NCBI RefSeq assembly: GCF_019443285.1
Contig: NZ_CP080327.1
Span: 248,001 to 312,000, forward strand
Direction of reading: 5' to 3'
Source of the DNA: Aquisediminimonas profunda
GTDB taxonomy: Bacteria; Pseudomonadota; Alphaproteobacteria; Sphingomonadales; Sphingomonadaceae
Length of the DNA: 64,000 nt
The translations under genes were made by a program, and so were the position numbers. Below, piece by piece: positions 1-10,273 of the stretch (position 1 is its first letter; every line of letters begins with the position of its first letter). Under the pieces are notes generated by a model. That model worked only from the letters and a program-made list of their open reading frames with translations, searched no databases and was not told where the DNA came from.

Positions 1-471
1 CGCGCTGTCCCCTTCGACGCAGGTGAGGCCGGAAACATTGGCTGCTGCAGCAATCGCTCGCGGCCAGAAGGACTTGGCTGCTGTATTTCGTGCGACCACA
101 GCCACTTCCCACCGCCCGGGAAAAGCCTCAAGCACTTGCCGGAGCGCCTCTACACCAACGCCTCGACGACGGAACTGCCGGGCCACGAAAAATTCGCTCA
201 TATTGCGCTCGACAAAACCACCATCGCGATGGGAGTGATTATCGATCAGCATGAAACCCGCCACGCGGCGTTCATAGCGAATGGCAAAGGGAATTGCGCA
301 GTCGTCCTGCCAAATATCGTCAATCCCAGGCAAATCCCCAAAGCGGCCATCAGGCCCGAAGTCGAAGTCTGTGTCCGAGATCGGACTCATCTCGGAAAAA
401 TCGTAGATATAGAATTGCGCCAATCCGTCGATCAGCGAACGATCAGACTCTGCAATCCTCTCGAGCGTCAC
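1..471 (-). CDS. GNAT family N-acetyltransferase (partial, cut by window edge)
   Basis: About 157 residues are visible and the C-terminus lies beyond the left edge. The reading frame contains FYIYDFSEM near the N-terminus and RRRGVG, the R-x-x-G-x-G/A acetyl-CoA pyrophosphate loop of GNAT acetyltransferases, around residue 110, followed by a conserved-looking VARNTAAKSFW segment. The proposed start is the GTG at 471; a TTG at 501 overlapping the enoyl-CoA hydratase stop is an alternative. It lies 19 bp downstream of the hydratase gene on the same strand, so it may be the last gene of that operon. The acetylated substrate cannot be deduced. Confidence 0.75.
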   Translation of the reverse strand, partial: MTLERIAESDRSLIDGLAQFYIYDFSEMSPISDTDFDFGPDGRFGDLPGIDDIWQDDCAIPFAIRYERRVAGFMLIDNHSHRDGGFVERNMSEFFVARQFRRRGVGVEALRQVLEAFPGRWEVAVVARNTAAKSFWPRAIAAAANVSGLTCVEGDSA

Positions 472-490
472 TCGTTCCGAAATTGGCTGG

Positions 491-1294
491 CTATTCGGCA
501 AAGACCGGCTTCCGCTTCTCCATTTCGGACATCACAGCTTCAATCTGGTTCGGTGTCCGTATCACCTTGACTTGTTCATCGCTCTCCGCCTGCAGGATTT
601 CGGCATCGGTTGCATCTGCCAACATGTTGCACAGGCGCTTTGCGCCACGCACTGCATGGGGATTTTTCATTGAAATGACCTGCGCGAGCTCAAGCGCGCT
701 CTGCAGAGGATCGTCCGAAACATGGGTGGCAAAGCCCATGGCCTTGGCTTCATGACCGTTGAACTGCCGGTTCGTGTAAATCATTTCCCGCAGCACATCA
801 TCTGCAACCTGCGTGCGCCAGAGCGCCATTCCAGCCACGTCAGGGACGAGACCCCACTTCATTTCCATGATCGCGATCCGCGTATCTGGATGGACAAAGC
901 GGATGTCCGCTGCCGCCATGATCTGGCTGCCAGCGCCAAAGGCCACGCCATGCACGGCAGCAATGACCGGAACGGGAAGCTCACGCCATCCCCAGGCTGC
1001 ATATTGCGCATTGTTGGCGATGCCGTTTGTCCGGTCAGCAAGTGTGCCCCCCGCGCTGCTTGCGCCCGGATCACGTTCCGCCTGAAGGCTCGAAAGGTCG
1101 AGCCCTGCGCAAAAGGCACGGCCCTCGCCAGACAGCACGACGACGCGCAATCCCGGCGTTGCCTTAAGCGTTTCGATGGCTTCGACAAGGGCAGCCCACA
1201 TTGCAGCATCAAGCGCATTCATCTTGTCTGTGCGGATCAACCGGACATCGGCTATGCCCCCATCCAGCATGGTGATCGAAACGCGGTCCTTCAT
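491..1294 (-). CDS. Enoyl-CoA hydratase/isomerase (crotonase) family protein
   Basis: The 267-residue protein has the crotonase fold signature: the oxyanion-hole segments GRAFCAGLDL (about residue 60) and GVAFGAGSQI (about residue 115), and an IMEMKWGLVPD segment matching the region of the second catalytic glutamate. The first catalytic glutamate (the E of GGCE in classical hydratases) is replaced by Q in GAGSQ, so it may not be a plain hydratase; hydrolases, isomerases and dehydratases also belong to this family. The start codon overlaps the stop of the upstream DsbA-like gene by 4 nt (ATGA), suggesting translational coupling. Context suggests a step in degradation of a CoA-activated acid. 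Confidence 0.88.
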   Translation of the reverse strand: MKDRVSITMLDGGIADVRLIRTDKMNALDAAMWAALVEAIETLKATPGLRVVVLSGEGRAFCAGLDLSSLQAERDPGASSAGGTLADRTNGIANNAQYAAWGWRELPVPVIAAVHGVAFGAGSQIMAAADIRFVHPDTRIAIMEMKWGLVPDVAGMALWRTQVADDVLREMIYTNRQFNGHEAKAMGFATHVSDDPLQSALELAQVISMKNPHAVRGAKRLCNMLADATDAEILQAESDEQVKVIRTPNQIEAVMSEMEKRKPVFAE

Positions 1295-1905
1295 GCAGCA
1301 CTCCTCTTCAATGCGGCCTCGACAATCGGCAGCTGGTCGTTGCCGAAATACATATCATCCCTATCGACAAACATCGTCGGTGAGCCATAGCCCCCGCGCG
1401 CGATCAGTTCGTCGGTATTGGCGCGCAGCCTGGCCTTGTTTTCATCGGTGACGGACGCCGCACGAATTGCCGCGCCGTTCAGTCCGGCAGAATTCGCAAA
1501 CCGTTCAAGCGTATCTGGGTCATCCAGATTCTCCCCACCTCCGAAGAACCCCTCGAATGCGGCCCTCGCAAATGCGCGCAAAGCCTTCTGGTCACCCTCG
1601 AGTGCTGTGGCCATGCGCATGGCGTGCACGCTCTTTGCGGGATGATACTGATTGGGGAAATGCATTGTCACCCCGGCAAGCCGCGCCCAATCCTTCAGGA
1701 CTTTCCAGCTGTGCCGGAAACGCGGGTTGTCCCCGCTTTCGCGCGCGGCATAGACCGCCGGATTGACGGCATTGAACACGCCACCCACAAGGATCGGTCG
1801 ATATGTGATCGTCGCGCCGGCCCGCTCGACCACGCCCTCGACGTTGGCGAACGCGAGATAGGTCCAGGGGCTCGACAGGTCGAAAAAGAATTCAAGATGT
1901 GCCAT
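1291..1905 (-). CDS. 2-hydroxychromene-2-carboxylate isomerase / DsbA-family (kappa GST-like) protein
   Basis: The 204-residue product begins with FFFDLSSPWTYLAF, the thioredoxin-fold N-terminus of 2-hydroxychromene-2-carboxylate isomerases and kappa-class glutathione transferases, where a serine takes the place of the DsbA cysteine. The helical insert and the C-terminal GGYGSPTMFVDRDDMYFGNDQL segment (cis-Pro loop region) also fit. Known members isomerise a glutathione-dependent intermediate of naphthalene and related aromatics, but many homologues have no known substrate. It sits 2 bp after the VOC gene and overlaps the enoyl-CoA hydratase start by 4 nt, so it belongs to the CoA-ligase operon. 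Confidence 0.85.
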   Translation of the reverse strand: MAHLEFFFDLSSPWTYLAFANVEGVVERAGATITYRPILVGGVFNAVNPAVYAARESGDNPRFRHSWKVLKDWARLAGVTMHFPNQYHPAKSVHAMRMATALEGDQKALRAFARAAFEGFFGGGENLDDPDTLERFANSAGLNGAAIRAASVTDENKARLRANTDELIARGGYGSPTMFVDRDDMYFGNDQLPIVEAALKRSAA

Positions 1906-1907
1906 TG

Positions 1908-2315
1908 TCAGCTTGCCGTCTGGCCATAGAAATTGAGCTCAAGCACCACGTCATTGGGATCGCGGAGAAATATCTGACTGAGTCCGATCGAGGCGATATG
2001 GTTTTTCGCATAATCAATGCCGCGGGCGTCGAGCCGCGCTTGCATTTCCTCGTAGCCCGAACAGTTGAGCGCGACGTGATGAATCGCGCCCGTCGGCCCG
2101 GCTGAGACTTCTCGATCATAGGCGCGCGGGCAATCCAGACTGTTGATGTGAACGACCGGCCGCCCCGCGTCGTCGTACATCCACTGGACCTGCGTCGGCG
2201 GGAGCGGAGGGGGACCATTGCGCCGATCCAGCCCCAGAACTTCGGCATAGAATGTTGCCGTAGCGTCGAGATCTGCGACAATGATATTGACGTGATCGAT
2301 TGCATTGACCTTCAT
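1908..2315 (-). CDS. VOC family (glyoxalase/bleomycin resistance/dioxygenase superfamily) protein
   Basis: A 135-residue single-module vicinal oxygen chelate protein. AIDHVNIIVADL at the N-terminus supplies the first metal histidine, AIHHVALN in the second half the next, and DVVLELNFYG the C-terminal glutamate, the usual ligand pattern of the fold. The ATG at 2315 is chosen because upstream codons lie inside the 3' end of the ligase gene in another frame; the 10 bp gap to that gene fits an operon. Members act as glyoxalases, epimerases, isomerases or ring-cleavage dioxygenases; the substrate here is unknown, but its neighbours are CoA-ester enzymes. Confidence 0.85.
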   Translation of the reverse strand: MKVNAIDHVNIIVADLDATATFYAEVLGLDRRNGPPPLPPTQVQWMYDDAGRPVVHINSLDCPRAYDREVSAGPTGAIHHVALNCSGYEEMQARLDARGIDYAKNHIASIGLSQIFLRDPNDVVLELNFYGQTAS

Positions 2316-2325
2316 GGCATGTCCT

Positions 2326-3852
2326 TCAGCCGGCAGCCTTCTTCCAGTACTGGTCGCGCAGCAGCCTTTTGTAGAGCTTGCCGGTATCATGCCGCGGCAA
2401 CTCCGCAAGGAAGTCGATCCGGCGCGGGATCTTGACGCCCGAGAGCTTTTCCCGGGCATAGGCGGTCAGCGTGTCGCGCAGATCGTCGCCAGCATCCGCC
2501 ATGTCCACGGGCTGCACGACGGCAATGACTTCTTCACCCATTTCTTCATGCGGGCCACCGATGACAGCAACATCCTGCACGCGCGGATGCGTGACGAGAT
2601 GGTTTTCGATTTCCTGCGGATAGATATTCACCCCACCCGAAATGATCATGAAGCTCTTGCGGTCGGTCAGGTAGAGATAGCCCTCTTCATCGACATAGCC
2701 AACATCGCCGAGCGTGGACCAGCCCCTCGAATTGCGGCTGGACGACGTCTTTTCGGCGTCTCCGTGATACTCGAACTTGTTTTCGCTTTCGAAAAAGATC
2801 GTCCCTTCGGTGCGCGGAGGCAATTCCGTCTCGCCATCCTCGCCCATGATGTGGATCACACCCATCACGGCCTTGCCAACAGATCCCTTGTGCGCGAGCC
2901 AGTCCTTCGAGCCGATGAAGGTCATGCCATTGCCCTCGGAACCGGCATAATATTCCTCGATGATCGGACCCCACCAGTTGATCATCGCCTCCTTGACGGG
3001 GATCGGACAGGGGGCGGCCGCATGGATCGCGCAGTCGAGCGTCGACAGATCATATTTCGACCGGACTTCTTCGGGCAGTTTCAACATGCGAATGAAGTGT
3101 GTCGGTACATATTGACCGCAGGTGACCTTGTATTTTTCGATCGCTGCAAGCACGCCTTCCGGATCGAATTTCTTCATCATCACGATAGTGCCGCCAATCT
3201 TCTGGACCGTCATCGACCAGCGAAGTGGTGCCGCATGATAGAGAGGCGCAGGAGACAGATAGATGCTGTCGGCACTGAATCGGTAAAGTCCCATTGCAAG
3301 CGCGATAAGCGGGTTCGTCTGGGCAATGGCCGGGTCTTCGGGCAATGGCACCCGAACGCCCTTCGGCCTTCCTGTCGTGCCCGAAGAATAGAGCATGTCG
3401 ACGCCCGCACGTTCATCATCAATCGGCGTTGCGGGCATTTCGGCGATTGCATCTTCCCAACGTCCGTAACCTGTGATGTCTCCACCCAGCGCATATCGCT
3501 CAATCCCGGTTGAAAGCTTGGCCGCGAGCGGCGCGAGGCTTGCCGACATGACGAGCAGTTGCGATCCCGAATTCTCAAGGATGTAGTCCGCTTCGTCTGC
3601 CGTAAGCCTGGTGGACAGGCAGACATAACGCAGGCCCGACCGCTGCGCGCCCCAGGTCAGGGCGTAATAGGCTGGGGTGTTTTCAACCATGAAAGCCACC
3701 ACATCCTCAACCTTGAGCCCGCGTGACCGGAAAAACTGGGCTACACGGTTTGAAGCTTCATCCAGTTGCCTGTAGGTCAGGGTTTCTCCGGTTTCTGCCA
3801 GGATCACGGCTGGCTTGTCTGGGTTCGTCCTGGCATGAATACTGGGATGCAT
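2326..3852 (-). CDS. AMP-dependent acyl-CoA synthetase/ligase
   Basis: The 508-residue enzyme belongs to the ANL superfamily and would activate a carboxylic acid to its CoA thioester via an acyl-adenylate. Visible motifs are the P-loop-like YSSGTTGRPKGV (about residue 172), the YYAGSEGNG A5 region, the LGDVGYVDEEGYLYLTDR A7/A8 hinge, SGGVNIYPQEIE, and the C-terminal catalytic lysine in HDTGKLYKRLL. Length is normal for the family. It is the first gene of a minus-strand operon with VOC, isomerase-like and hydratase-like genes and is divergent from two thioesterases, so the locus may handle one CoA-bound substrate. Fatty, steroid side-chain or aromatic acids are all possible. Confidence 0.92.
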   Translation of the reverse strand: MHPSIHARTNPDKPAVILAETGETLTYRQLDEASNRVAQFFRSRGLKVEDVVAFMVENTPAYYALTWGAQRSGLRYVCLSTRLTADEADYILENSGSQLLVMSASLAPLAAKLSTGIERYALGGDITGYGRWEDAIAEMPATPIDDERAGVDMLYSSGTTGRPKGVRVPLPEDPAIAQTNPLIALAMGLYRFSADSIYLSPAPLYHAAPLRWSMTVQKIGGTIVMMKKFDPEGVLAAIEKYKVTCGQYVPTHFIRMLKLPEEVRSKYDLSTLDCAIHAAAPCPIPVKEAMINWWGPIIEEYYAGSEGNGMTFIGSKDWLAHKGSVGKAVMGVIHIMGEDGETELPPRTEGTIFFESENKFEYHGDAEKTSSSRNSRGWSTLGDVGYVDEEGYLYLTDRKSFMIISGGVNIYPQEIENHLVTHPRVQDVAVIGGPHEEMGEEVIAVVQPVDMADAGDDLRDTLTAYAREKLSGVKIPRRIDFLAELPRHDTGKLYKRLLRDQYWKKAAG

Positions 3853-3966
3853 GGGTCTTTAGGCTCCTGTCCGGTCAATCTGGTTTGCGAATCTCTCGCT
3901 CGCGTCCCGAAAACGATAGCAGCGATTGAGTTGCAGACCAGCACTGATCTTGGCTAGGGTGCCCTG

Positions 3967-4410
3967 ATGGAAAACACACACCCGACAGGCGAATTCGATC
4001 CGGTGCAGATGATCCGGTTGATGAGCGGCAACGGTCACAACCGCCTTATAGGCGTCAAATATAATGCCCACGGCACGGGCTGGGCGGAGTTGCGTCTACC
4101 TTACAATTCGGCATTGGTCAGCGACGCAAGCACCGGCATTCTCGCCTCCGGCCCGATCTTCACGATGATGGATATGGCCACATCCATGTCGATCTGGCTC
4201 AAGAGCGGAAGGTTCCAGCCACAGGCGACGCTCGATCTGCGTATTGACTATCTTCGGCCTGCGGAACCCGGGAAGGACGTCTTCGGCCGCGGCGAATGCT
4301 ATCACCTGACGCGCTCGATCGCTTTCGTTCGTGGCCAGGCGCATGATGGCGATCCGGATCGGCCCATCGCACATGTCGCGGGAACCTATATGTTCACGGC
4401 CGGCGCCTGA
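3967..4410 (+). CDS. PaaI-type hotdog-fold thioesterase
   Basis: A 147-residue hotdog-fold protein. The segment GPIFTMMDMATSMSIWL is the long central helix of the fold, and ATLDLRIDYLRPA is the strand that follows it in PaaI/YbgC-like thioesterases. The usual HGG motif at the helix start is replaced by ASG-P, so catalytic competence is uncertain. It overlaps the next gene, another hotdog protein, by 1 nt (TGATG), and the two are probably co-translated, perhaps as a heteromer. It is divergent from the acyl-CoA ligase, consistent with release of CoA from the same or related substrates. Confidence 0.82.
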   Translation: MENTHPTGEFDPVQMIRLMSGNGHNRLIGVKYNAHGTGWAELRLPYNSALVSDASTGILASGPIFTMMDMATSMSIWLKSGRFQPQATLDLRIDYLRPAEPGKDVFGRGECYHLTRSIAFVRGQAHDGDPDRPIAHVAGTYMFTAGA

Positions 4411-4796
4411 TGGAAACCAATTCTCCTTTCGCCCGGACAATGGGCTTCGGCTCTGAACGGGACAGCGAGGGTCGCCTTGTGCTGACCATGGCCTTTGAAA
4501 CCAACAAGATGGGGCGGCCCGGCTTCCTCCATGGTGGGGCCATTGCCGGGATGCTTGAGGCCGTCGCCTTCACGACCTTGGCAGAAGCGCTGGATGCCGA
4601 TGACAATGCCCGCATCAAGCCCATCAATGTAACGGTCAACTATCTGCGCGGCGGGCGCGATGCCCTGACCCGGGCACGTGCAACGATCGAACGACTGGGC
4701 AGGCGGGTCGCCAATGTGGAGGCCATTGCCTGGCAGGACGATCCTGAAAATCCTATCGCCATTGCCCAGATGAACCTGATGCTCCAGCGCGACTAA
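4410..4796 (+). CDS. PaaI family thioesterase (hotdog fold)
   Basis: The 128-residue product contains FLHGGAIAGMLEAVAF, the HGG-containing helix of PaaI-type acyl-CoA thioesterases, and INVTVNYLRGG, the matching strand. Unlike its upstream partner it keeps the HGG motif, so it is the more likely active subunit of the pair. The start ATG shares its A with the upstream stop codon. Its 3' end lies 6 bp from the convergent gcvPB stop. The natural acyl-CoA substrate is not evident. Confidence 0.87.
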   Translation: METNSPFARTMGFGSERDSEGRLVLTMAFETNKMGRPGFLHGGAIAGMLEAVAFTTLAEALDADDNARIKPINVTVNYLRGGRDALTRARATIERLGRRVANVEAIAWQDDPENPIAIAQMNLMLQRD

Positions 4797-4802
4797 GCCT
4801 GA

Positions 4803-6364
4803 TTATTCGGCAGCCACGGCCTCCTCGGGCTCTTTCCAGACCAGCACGGGCTTTCTGGCCGCCAGCGTTTCATCAAGACGGCGTCGCGGCGCATAATGCG
4901 GGGCAGACTTGAGCAAAGGATCGCCTTGCTTTGCCCGCATGGCCACAGAGCGGAGAGCGCCGATGAACTGGTCAAGCGCTGCCTTGCTCTCGGTCTCGGT
5001 CGGCTCGATGAGCATTGCACCGTGCACGACAAGCGGGAAATACATTGTCATCGGATGATAACCCTCATCGATGAGTGCCTTGGCGATATCCAGCGTCGTG
5101 AAACCCTCTGCCAAGCCGCCATCCGAAAAAAGTGCTTCATGCATGCACGGTCCGGTATGCCCAAAAGGCGCATCAAGGACATCGTCGAGCGAACGCAGGA
5201 CATAGTTTGCATTGAGCACCGCATCCTCGGCAACCTGCCGCAATCCGTCCGCACCGTGTGACAGGATGTAGGCGAGCGCGCGGGTGTACATGCCCATTTG
5301 CCCGTGAAAGGCCGTCATCCGGCCAAAGGACTTGCCCTGCCGTTCGTCAACTGTCTCTTCCTCGATCAGCAGAAATGTGTCGCCCTGCCGTTCGACATAG
5401 GGAAGCGGCGCGAAGGGCGCGAGGGCTTCGGACAGCACAACCGGTCCCGATCCAGGGCCGCCGCCGCCGTGCGGTGTGCTGAATGTCTTGTGCAGATTGA
5501 TGTGCATTGCATCGATGCCGAGATCGCCCGGGCGGACCCGACCGACGATGGCGTTGAAATTGGCCCCGTCGCAATAGACAAAAGCACCTGCCGCATGAAC
5601 CGCCGCCGAGAGCGCTTTCATGTCGCGCTCGAACAGGCCGCAGGTGTTCGGATTGGTGATCATCACCCCGGCCACATCGGGGCCAAGCCGCGCCGAAAGC
5701 GCCGCAAGATCGACGCGCCCCTCGCTGGTCGCGGGAATGCTCTCGACCGCATAGCCGGCAAAGGCTGCCGTCGCCGGATTTGTGCCATGCGCACTTTCCG
5801 GCACAAGGATTGTCGAACGGGCATCGCCGCGCGCTTCAAGAGCTGCACGGATGGCAAGGATGCCGCACAATTCGCCGTGCGCGCCTGCCTTGGGAGACAT
5901 GGCAACAGCCTTCATCCCCGTCAGTGTAACCAGCCAATGCGCCAATTCGTGGATCACGGCCAGCGCACCCTGGACAGTCTCGCGCGGCGCGAGCGGGTGA
6001 ATATCGGCAAAACCCTTCATCCGCGCGACCTTCTCATTCAGCCGCGGATTGTGCTTCATCGTGCAAGACCCAAGCGGGAAAAGACCGAGGTCAATCGCAT
6101 AATTCTGCCGGGAAAGCCGTGTGTAATGCCGCACGGTTTCCGGTTCGGAGAGTCCGGGAATTCCAATGGGACGATGGCGCTCAAGGCCTGCAAGTCGCGA
6201 TTTGACCGCGGGCGGCGCGGCAATGTCCACGCCGGTTGTTTTACTGTCGCCAATTTCGAAGATCAGCGCCTCTTCAAGCATGAGCGCACGATTACCAGTG
6301 TATGTTCCGGCGCTTTCGGCTACTGCTGCGCCCACTTCCGGGCGCCATCCGCTTGCATTGATCG

Positions 6365-6368
<4 letters not shown>
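4803..6368 (-). CDS. gcvPB: Glycine dehydrogenase (decarboxylating) subunit 2
   Basis: The PLP-binding half of the two-subunit P protein of the glycine cleavage system, which decarboxylates glycine and passes the aminomethyl group to lipoyl-GcvH. The 521-residue length is normal for GcvPB. The Schiff-base lysine lies in [17 protein letters not shown], and [13 protein letters not shown] and [11 protein letters not shown] are further family blocks. It is the last gene of gcvT-gcvH-gcvPA-gcvPB and overlaps gcvPA by 4 nt, consistent with stoichiometric synthesis of an alpha2beta2 enzyme. Expression should follow the glycine riboswitch ahead of gcvT. Confidence 0.97.
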
Positions 6369-7722
<1,354 letters not shown>

Positions 7723-7723
<1 letters not shown>

Positions 7724-8094
7724 CAAAGACCGTTCACATACGCCTTGTAGGCAGCTTCATCCATCAGTCCATCAAGCTCCGAAGGGTCGGACAGGGTGAG
7801 CTTGAAGAACCAGCCATCACCTTCGGGGTCCGAATTGACGAGCGCCGGATCTCCTTCGAGAGCACCGTTGCCTTCAATAACCGTGCCCGAAACCGGCGCA
7901 TAGACATCGGACGCTGCCTTCACTGATTCCACGACTGCGGCATCGCCACCCTTCTTCACCTGAGTTCCGGCGTCAGGCACTTCGACAAAGACGATATCGC
8001 CCAGCTGGCCTTGCGCATAATCGGTGATCCCGACTGTCGCGGACGTGCCGTCAACATCGATCCATTCATGCTCATCGGTAAAATAACGGGTCAT
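7723..8094 (-). CDS. gcvH: Glycine cleavage system H protein
   Basis: The 123-residue lipoyl carrier of the glycine cleavage system. The lipoylated lysine lies in VESVKAASD within the typical H-protein hairpin, preceded by [19 protein letters not shown] and followed by SGTVIEGN. It shuttles the aminomethyl intermediate from GcvPA/GcvPB to GcvT and is reoxidised by dihydrolipoyl dehydrogenase, which is not in the window. The start overlaps the gcvT stop by 4 nt. Confidence 0.97.
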
Positions 8095-9209
8095 TGGACA
8101 GCTCCTCTGCGGACGTAATTATGGGGAACGAAGGGCATTCTGGTGACGATCAAGCCAATCCGCTTGCCACGGACTTCGGCTTCCAGCGCGGTCCCGGGTG
8201 CTGATTGCGCGGTCGCAACAAAGCCGATGGCAATCGGGGCCTGCACGCTTGGCGCAAACCCGCCGGACGTGACGGTGCCGACCTGAGTGGACCCCGAAAA
8301 GATCGGCGCGCCTTCGCGCACCGGCTGCCGCCCGTCGACCATAAAGCCGATACGCTTGGTCGATGCTCCGTCTTTCAGCGTCTGCAGGATTGGCTCGCTG
8401 CCGGGGAACCCGCCTTCGGTGCGGCGGCGCTTCGATATGGCAAAACCAAGGCCCGCGGCGATCGGGCTCGTCGCTTCATCAAGATCGTGCCCATAGAGCG
8501 GCAAACCCGCTTCGAGGCGAAGGGAGTCGCGGGCACCGAGCCCGATCGGCTTGACTTCGGGTTGCGCAAGCAATGCATCGGCCAGCGCCGCAACGGCTTC
8601 GGCGGGCACGGAGATTTCGAATCCGTCTTCTCCGGTATAGCCAGACCGGCTGATCCAAAGCGGTTCGTGGCCCCAAAGGAAGCTGCCCGCTTCCATGAAG
8701 AAGAGTCTCCCGACACCGGGCACGACACGCGCGAGTGCCTCGATGGCCTTGGGGCCCTGAAGCGCCAGCAACGCGCGGTCTTCCATATGGTTGAGCGTGA
8801 TCTCGTCGGGCAGGAACTCACGCAAATGTCCGATGTCGTCCCATTTCACAGCCCCGTTGACGACAGCATAGATGCCCATCGGCGTCTTCGTGATCATCAG
8901 GTCATCAAGAATGCCGCCCGCATCGTTGAGGAGCAGGGAATAGCGCATTTGTCCCTCGCTCAGGCCTTTGACGTCTGCGGGAATCAGGGCTTCCAGCGCT
9001 TCTTCCACGCCGTCACCCGCCAGCATCAACTGCCCCATGTGCGACACATCGAACAGGCCCGCGCTTTCGCGCGTCCACAGATGTTCGGCCATGATGCCTT
9101 CATACTGGATCGGCATCGCATAGCCCGCAAACGGAACCATCCGCGCACCGAGTGCGCGGTGCCAGTCTCCGAGCGGCAATTCGAGGATTTCGGCTTCGTC
9201 TTCGCTCAT
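8091..9209 (-). CDS. gcvT: Aminomethyltransferase (glycine cleavage T protein)
   Basis: A 372-residue T protein that transfers the methylene group from aminomethyl-lipoyl-GcvH to tetrahydrofolate and releases ammonia. Family blocks include [55 protein letters not shown] and [20 protein letters not shown]. The ATG at 9209 is preferred over the preceding GTG because a GGAG lies 6 nt upstream of it. It is the first gene of the operon, about 55 nt after the end of the glycine riboswitch. Confidence 0.96.
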   Translation of the reverse strand: MSEDEAEILELPLGDWHRALGARMVPFAGYAMPIQYEGIMAEHLWTRESAGLFDVSHMGQLMLAGDGVEEALEALIPADVKGLSEGQMRYSLLLNDAGGILDDLMITKTPMGIYAVVNGAVKWDDIGHLREFLPDEITLNHMEDRALLALQGPKAIEALARVVPGVGRLFFMEAGSFLWGHEPLWISRSGYTGEDGFEISVPAEAVAALADALLAQPEVKPIGLGARDSLRLEAGLPLYGHDLDEATSPIAAGLGFAISKRRRTEGGFPGSEPILQTLKDGASTKRIGFMVDGRQPVREGAPIFSGSTQVGTVTSGGFAPSVQAPIAIGFVATAQSAPGTALEAEVRGKRIGLIVTRMPFVPHNYVRRGAVQ

Positions 9210-9264
9210 CACCGGCTCCGTTGCAAAAGATCACAGCACGACCATGCCGTTGCATGATCCTGCT

Positions 9265-9447
9265 GCCCCCTCTGTCACGGAACCTGAGAGCTTTCCCCCG
9301 GGGTTGCCCGGGATTACCCCTTCGGTGGAGCCCGAAATCCGGACTCGCTTTCCAGAGTGTCGCAAAGACTGCAGCGGTCCTTTTGCCTGAGAGATTCCGG
9401 GGCGGTTGCTCCTTCGGCGATCGGGCTTCCCCGATACTCTCCCGCTT
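9265..9447 (-). promoter_or_regulatory. Tandem glycine riboswitch (two aptamers) upstream of gcvT
   Basis: On the minus strand two glycine-aptamer cores follow each other. The first begins GCGGGAGAG, contains CCGAAGGAGCAA and closes with CTCTCAGGCAAAAGGACCGC. The second begins ACTCTGGAAAGCG, contains CACCGAAGGGGTAA and closes with CTCTCAGGTTCCGTGACAGA. These are the conserved elements of gcvT-type tandem riboswitches, where glycine binding usually switches on glycine cleavage genes. No strong intrinsic terminator with a T-run is visible between the second aptamer and gcvT, so control may act on ribosome access instead. Confidence 0.95.
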
Positions 9448-9464
9448 TGCCAGCGACACGACGG

Positions 9465-9493
9465 CCAATGGCTGCAGGCGCAGCCAGTGTCAA
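9465..9493 (-). promoter_or_regulatory. Probable sigma70-type promoter for the gcv operon
   Basis: On the minus strand a perfect TTGACA (-35) is followed after 17 nt by CATTGG, a poor -10 hexamer. The spacing would place transcription start near 9458, about 10 nt before the first riboswitch aptamer, which supports the call despite the weak -10. Confidence 0.5.
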
Positions 9494-9538
9494 TCGCTCA
9501 TTGCCATTAGTCGCTAGCCCGCGACGTCGGTAATTGCG

Positions 9539-10192
9539 TCACCGCGTCGCGTTGTACTGCAGCTGGCCTTGAGTCAGCTGGAAGCCCACGAGCAGTTCGA
9601 AGCTCGCGCGCGAAACGGCTTCGCGAACCTGCGGATCTGCCATCGGATCGATCGCTGCGTCGGTATCGCCAGCCTTGCGCTTGCGGGTAATGCGTTCCTG
9701 AACGTCCGCCGGCAGCGTCACGGCCGCGCGGTTCACGTATGCGGTTGCGCCACCTTTGGTTTCGGCGCGCAATTCACCGTCATTGAAATGAATCGACACG
9801 CGGCTGATACGCTTCGAAACAACGACGCGACCGCCCTGCACCACGGTCGCGAAATAGGGAAGGACGACATCGCGCGCGCCGCTAGCGTTGGTGCGTCTGG
9901 CCTGCACGTCAAAGCTGGCTGTCACGACCACATCCTCGCCGGAATCCGCGCAGCTGGAACGGACGTTCGTAATATCGGCCACTACATCAATAGCGCGCGA
10001 ATCGAGGCTCGCAGGCGGATCGAACAGAGTGATATCCGCCGTATGGGAAGGCACGGCCACGGCGGGACAGGCGCTACGCTTGATGATGATGCCTCCGGAT
10101 GAGTCAAATTCGCCCTGGCGCGCACACCCTGCGAGCAACAAGCCGCAAGCGGCGACAGCAAAAATCGGGTTGCGAAACGACACAGGCATCAT
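9539..10192 (-). CDS. Hypothetical lipoprotein
   Basis: A 217-residue protein with a lipoprotein signal peptide: a short basic start, a hydrophobic stretch and the lipobox LLAGC, with the lipidated cysteine at about residue 23. The rest is a single mixed alpha/beta domain with ITLFDPPASL, DVVVTASFDVQARR and AAVTLPADVQERI. I recognise no enzyme motif; homologues of this kind are annotated only as hypothetical proteins in sphingomonads. The ATG at 10192 is chosen because it places the signal peptide at the N-terminus. It is divergent from ispH, 81 bp away. Confidence 0.75.
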   Translation of the reverse strand: MMPVSFRNPIFAVAACGLLLAGCARQGEFDSSGGIIIKRSACPAVAVPSHTADITLFDPPASLDSRAIDVVADITNVRSSCADSGEDVVVTASFDVQARRTNASGARDVVLPYFATVVQGGRVVVSKRISRVSIHFNDGELRAETKGGATAYVNRAAVTLPADVQERITRKRKAGDTDAAIDPMADPQVREAVSRASFELLVGFQLTQGQLQYNATR

Positions 10193-10273
10193 CCTTGAAC
10201 AGGTACGGTTGCCGCGCGGTATAGGAAGCGGCTTTCCCGGCTGCAAGCAATCGCGTAGGGACTGCAACATATT

